Source: Ardenticatenales bacterium (GTDB lineage Bacteria > Chloroflexota > Anaerolineae > Ardenticatenales > Ardenticatenaceae). Taken from it: a stretch of DNA of 64,000 nucleotides. Both the position numbers and the translations under genes were made by a program. The notes under the pieces are model-generated. The model was not told the DNA's origin and ran no database searches. It saw only the letters and a program-made list of their open reading frames with translations. How positions within the stretch are numbered: position 1 is the first letter of the stretch; every line of letters starts with the position of its first letter. The stretch spans positions 1 to 64,000 of the forward strand of contig JACKAZ010000005.1 of assembly GCA_020634795.1 (NCBI GenBank), read 5' to 3'. Shown in pieces: positions 62,836-64,000 of the stretch.

Positions 62836-64000
62836 ATGAAGGTAGGTGTCACTGTGTCTCATGCCGTTCGTCCATCTCGACGTCTTGTGGCTGTGGCGCT
62901 CTTGGCGCTTTTAGCCACCTCCTTTACCCTGCTGTTCCGTACCGCCATGACCCCGTCTCCGGTCGCTGCCGATGCCGAACAAGGGGCCGCCGCGCAAACG
63001 GTAGAGCAGATCAATGGCGACATCTCCGTGGTGCGGGTCCAGATCGACAGCGCGGCGCAGATCGAGCTTCTCAGCTCATGGGCCGACGATCACGAGCTGA
63101 ACGCGATCTCCGACAATGAAGTCTATCTGGAAGTGACGAGCCAAGATATGGCGTGGCTCGATCTGAATGGCTTCCGCTATGAAGTGGATCAGAAGCGGAC
63201 CGAGGCGCTGCGCACACCCCGTAGCCCCAACGCGGGCGGGGGGATTCCGGGCTATGCCTGTTACCGCACCGTGGAAGAGACCTACACCACCGCTGAGAAT
63301 ATCGTCGCCGCCCATCCGACGCTGGCCGAATGGATCGACATCGGCGATTCTTGGGAAAAGACGCAGAATCCCAACGCTGGGTACGATTTGATGGTACTCA
63401 AGCTCACCAACCAGAACATCCCGGGGCCAAAGCCGGTCTTCTTCGCCACCAGCTCGATCCACGCCCGCGAATATACCCCGGCAGAGCTGCTGACCCGCTT
63501 CGCCGAAGAGGTGGTGAACGGCTACGGCACCGATGCCGATGCGACATGGCTGCTCGATCATCACGAGTTGCACTTCGTCTTGCAGGCCAATCCCGATGGC
63601 CGTAAGCAGGCCGAAACGGGGCTGTCATGGCGCAAAAATACCAACAACAACTTCTGCAGCAACTCCACCAACCGCGGCATCGACCTGAACCGCAACTTCG
63701 ATTTCCAGTGGGGCTGTTGTGGCGGCTCCAGCGGCTCGGCCTGTAGCGCCACCTTCCGCGGCCCCAGCCCCGCCTCCGAACCGGAAACACAGGCCTACCA
63801 GGCCTACGGTCTGTCGATCTTCCCCGATCAGCGGGCGGATCCGATCACCGCTGCGGCCCCGTTGGATGCCACGGGAACCTACGTGGACATCCACAGTTAC
63901 AGCCAGTTGGTGCTCTGGCCGTGGGGCTTCACCGCGTCTGGCACCGGCAACGCCGCTGCCTTCACCACATTGGGCCGCCACTTGGCCTACTTCAACGGCT
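62836..64000 (+). CDS. Secreted M14 zinc carboxypeptidase, N-terminal part (cut by window edge)
   Basis: At least 388 residues. A signal peptide (RLVAVALLALLATSFTLLF, then cleavage near VAADA) is followed by a propeptide and an M14 catalytic domain. The zinc ligands are H and E in FFATSSIHAREYTPAELL and a later His in YVDIHSYSQLVLWPWG. RGIDLNRNFDFQWG supplies the substrate-binding Asn-Arg, and the TFRGPSPASEPETQA segment is typical of the family. It cleaves C-terminal residues of peptides outside the cell. Catalytic glutamate and C-terminus lie beyond the window. The ribosome site before the ATG is weak. Confidence 0.94.
   Translation, partial: MKVGVTVSHAVRPSRRLVAVALLALLATSFTLLFRTAMTPSPVAADAEQGAAAQTVEQINGDISVVRVQIDSAAQIELLSSWADDHELNAISDNEVYLEVTSQDMAWLDLNGFRYEVDQKRTEALRTPRSPNAGGGIPGYACYRTVEETYTTAENIVAAHPTLAEWIDIGDSWEKTQNPNAGYDLMVLKLTNQNIPGPKPVFFATSSIHAREYTPAELLTRFAEEVVNGYGTDADATWLLDHHELHFVLQANPDGRKQAETGLSWRKNTNNNFCSNSTNRGIDLNRNFDFQWGCCGGSSGSACSATFRGPSPASEPETQAYQAYGLSIFPDQRADPITAAAPLDATGTYVDIHSYSQLVLWPWGFTASGTGNAAAFTTLGRHLAYFNG

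Overview
The window is a GC-rich bacterial chromosome segment carrying about 50 protein genes, one tRNA and no rRNA, CRISPR array or recognisable transposase. Gene content points to Chloroflexota, probably an Anaerolineae/Caldilineae/Ardenticatenia-type lineage. The indications are a LacI-controlled sugar ABC operon with lipoprotein binding proteins, a PduO-type cobalamin adenosyltransferase, a KimA/Ktr potassium set, a SAM-I riboswitch on the methionine-salvage gene, short CHAT/TPR-associated-like helical proteins and many small hairpin repeats. This placement is inference; no marker gene proves it.

Layout. 1-2.8 kb: a TetR-MFS efflux operon and a radical SAM DNA repair protein whose promoter spacer holds a LexA-box-like palindrome. 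2.96 kb: tRNA-Arg(CCG). 3.3-4.5 kb: SEC-C protein and a small MerR regulator, each with a clear terminator. 4.5-8.7 kb: envelope polysaccharide/glycolipid genes (UDP-glucose dehydrogenase, FAD oxidoreductase, flippase-like protein). 8.9-13.3 kb: HD protein, site-2 protease, solute-binding lipoprotein, and a fructosamine-kinase/low-MW phosphatase pair. 13.4-17.5 kb: acyl-thioesterase, TetR, acyl-CoA dehydrogenase, sugar dehydrogenase lipoprotein. 17.7-28.1 kb: LacI-regulated beta-glucoside uptake and degradation operon, with a frameshifted inner permease. 28.2-30.3 kb: a peptidase remnant, glutamate dehydrogenase and thioredoxin. 30.4-36.5 kb: a SAM/methionine recycling run (mtnA, adenosine-kinase-like PfkB, ahcY, metK) headed by a SAM-I riboswitch. 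36.6-40 kb: HD hydrolase and pyruvate phosphate dikinase. 40-45.1 kb: DUF1801, ArsR-SRPBCC pair, AraC, and two secreted beta-propeller proteins. 45.4-51.7 kb: BMP-type nucleoside ABC transporter and an 8-oxoguanine-deaminase-like amidohydrolase. 52-55.8 kb: saccharopine-reductase-like protein, a broken small module and aldehyde dehydrogenase. 55.8-56.4 kb: duplicated terminator-bearing repeats. 56.5-64 kb: cobalamin adenosyltransferase, zinc-ribbon protein, potassium uptake set (KtrA/KtrB/KimA-like) and a secreted M14 carboxypeptidase cut by the window end.

The most unusual signal is not a gene. Several families of short tandem repeats fill the gaps between genes. They are a 9-bp AAACTCATC family (A), an AACGCAGAACG family (B), a CATGCAC family (C), an AGCTCC family (D) and a 37-bp TTCGGAGCCTGCCCTGAGCG family (E). 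They recur as ordered composite arrays, often starting at a stop codon and ending just before the next start codon. In three arrays the order read from the upstream gene's stop is B-C-A, and two arrays carry the reverse order. Some copies form inverted pairs around single genes (an HD protein, a four-helix-bundle protein). They read through as open frames and create false N-terminal extensions of up to about 175 residues, so starts here were chosen by ribosome binding site and signal peptide instead.
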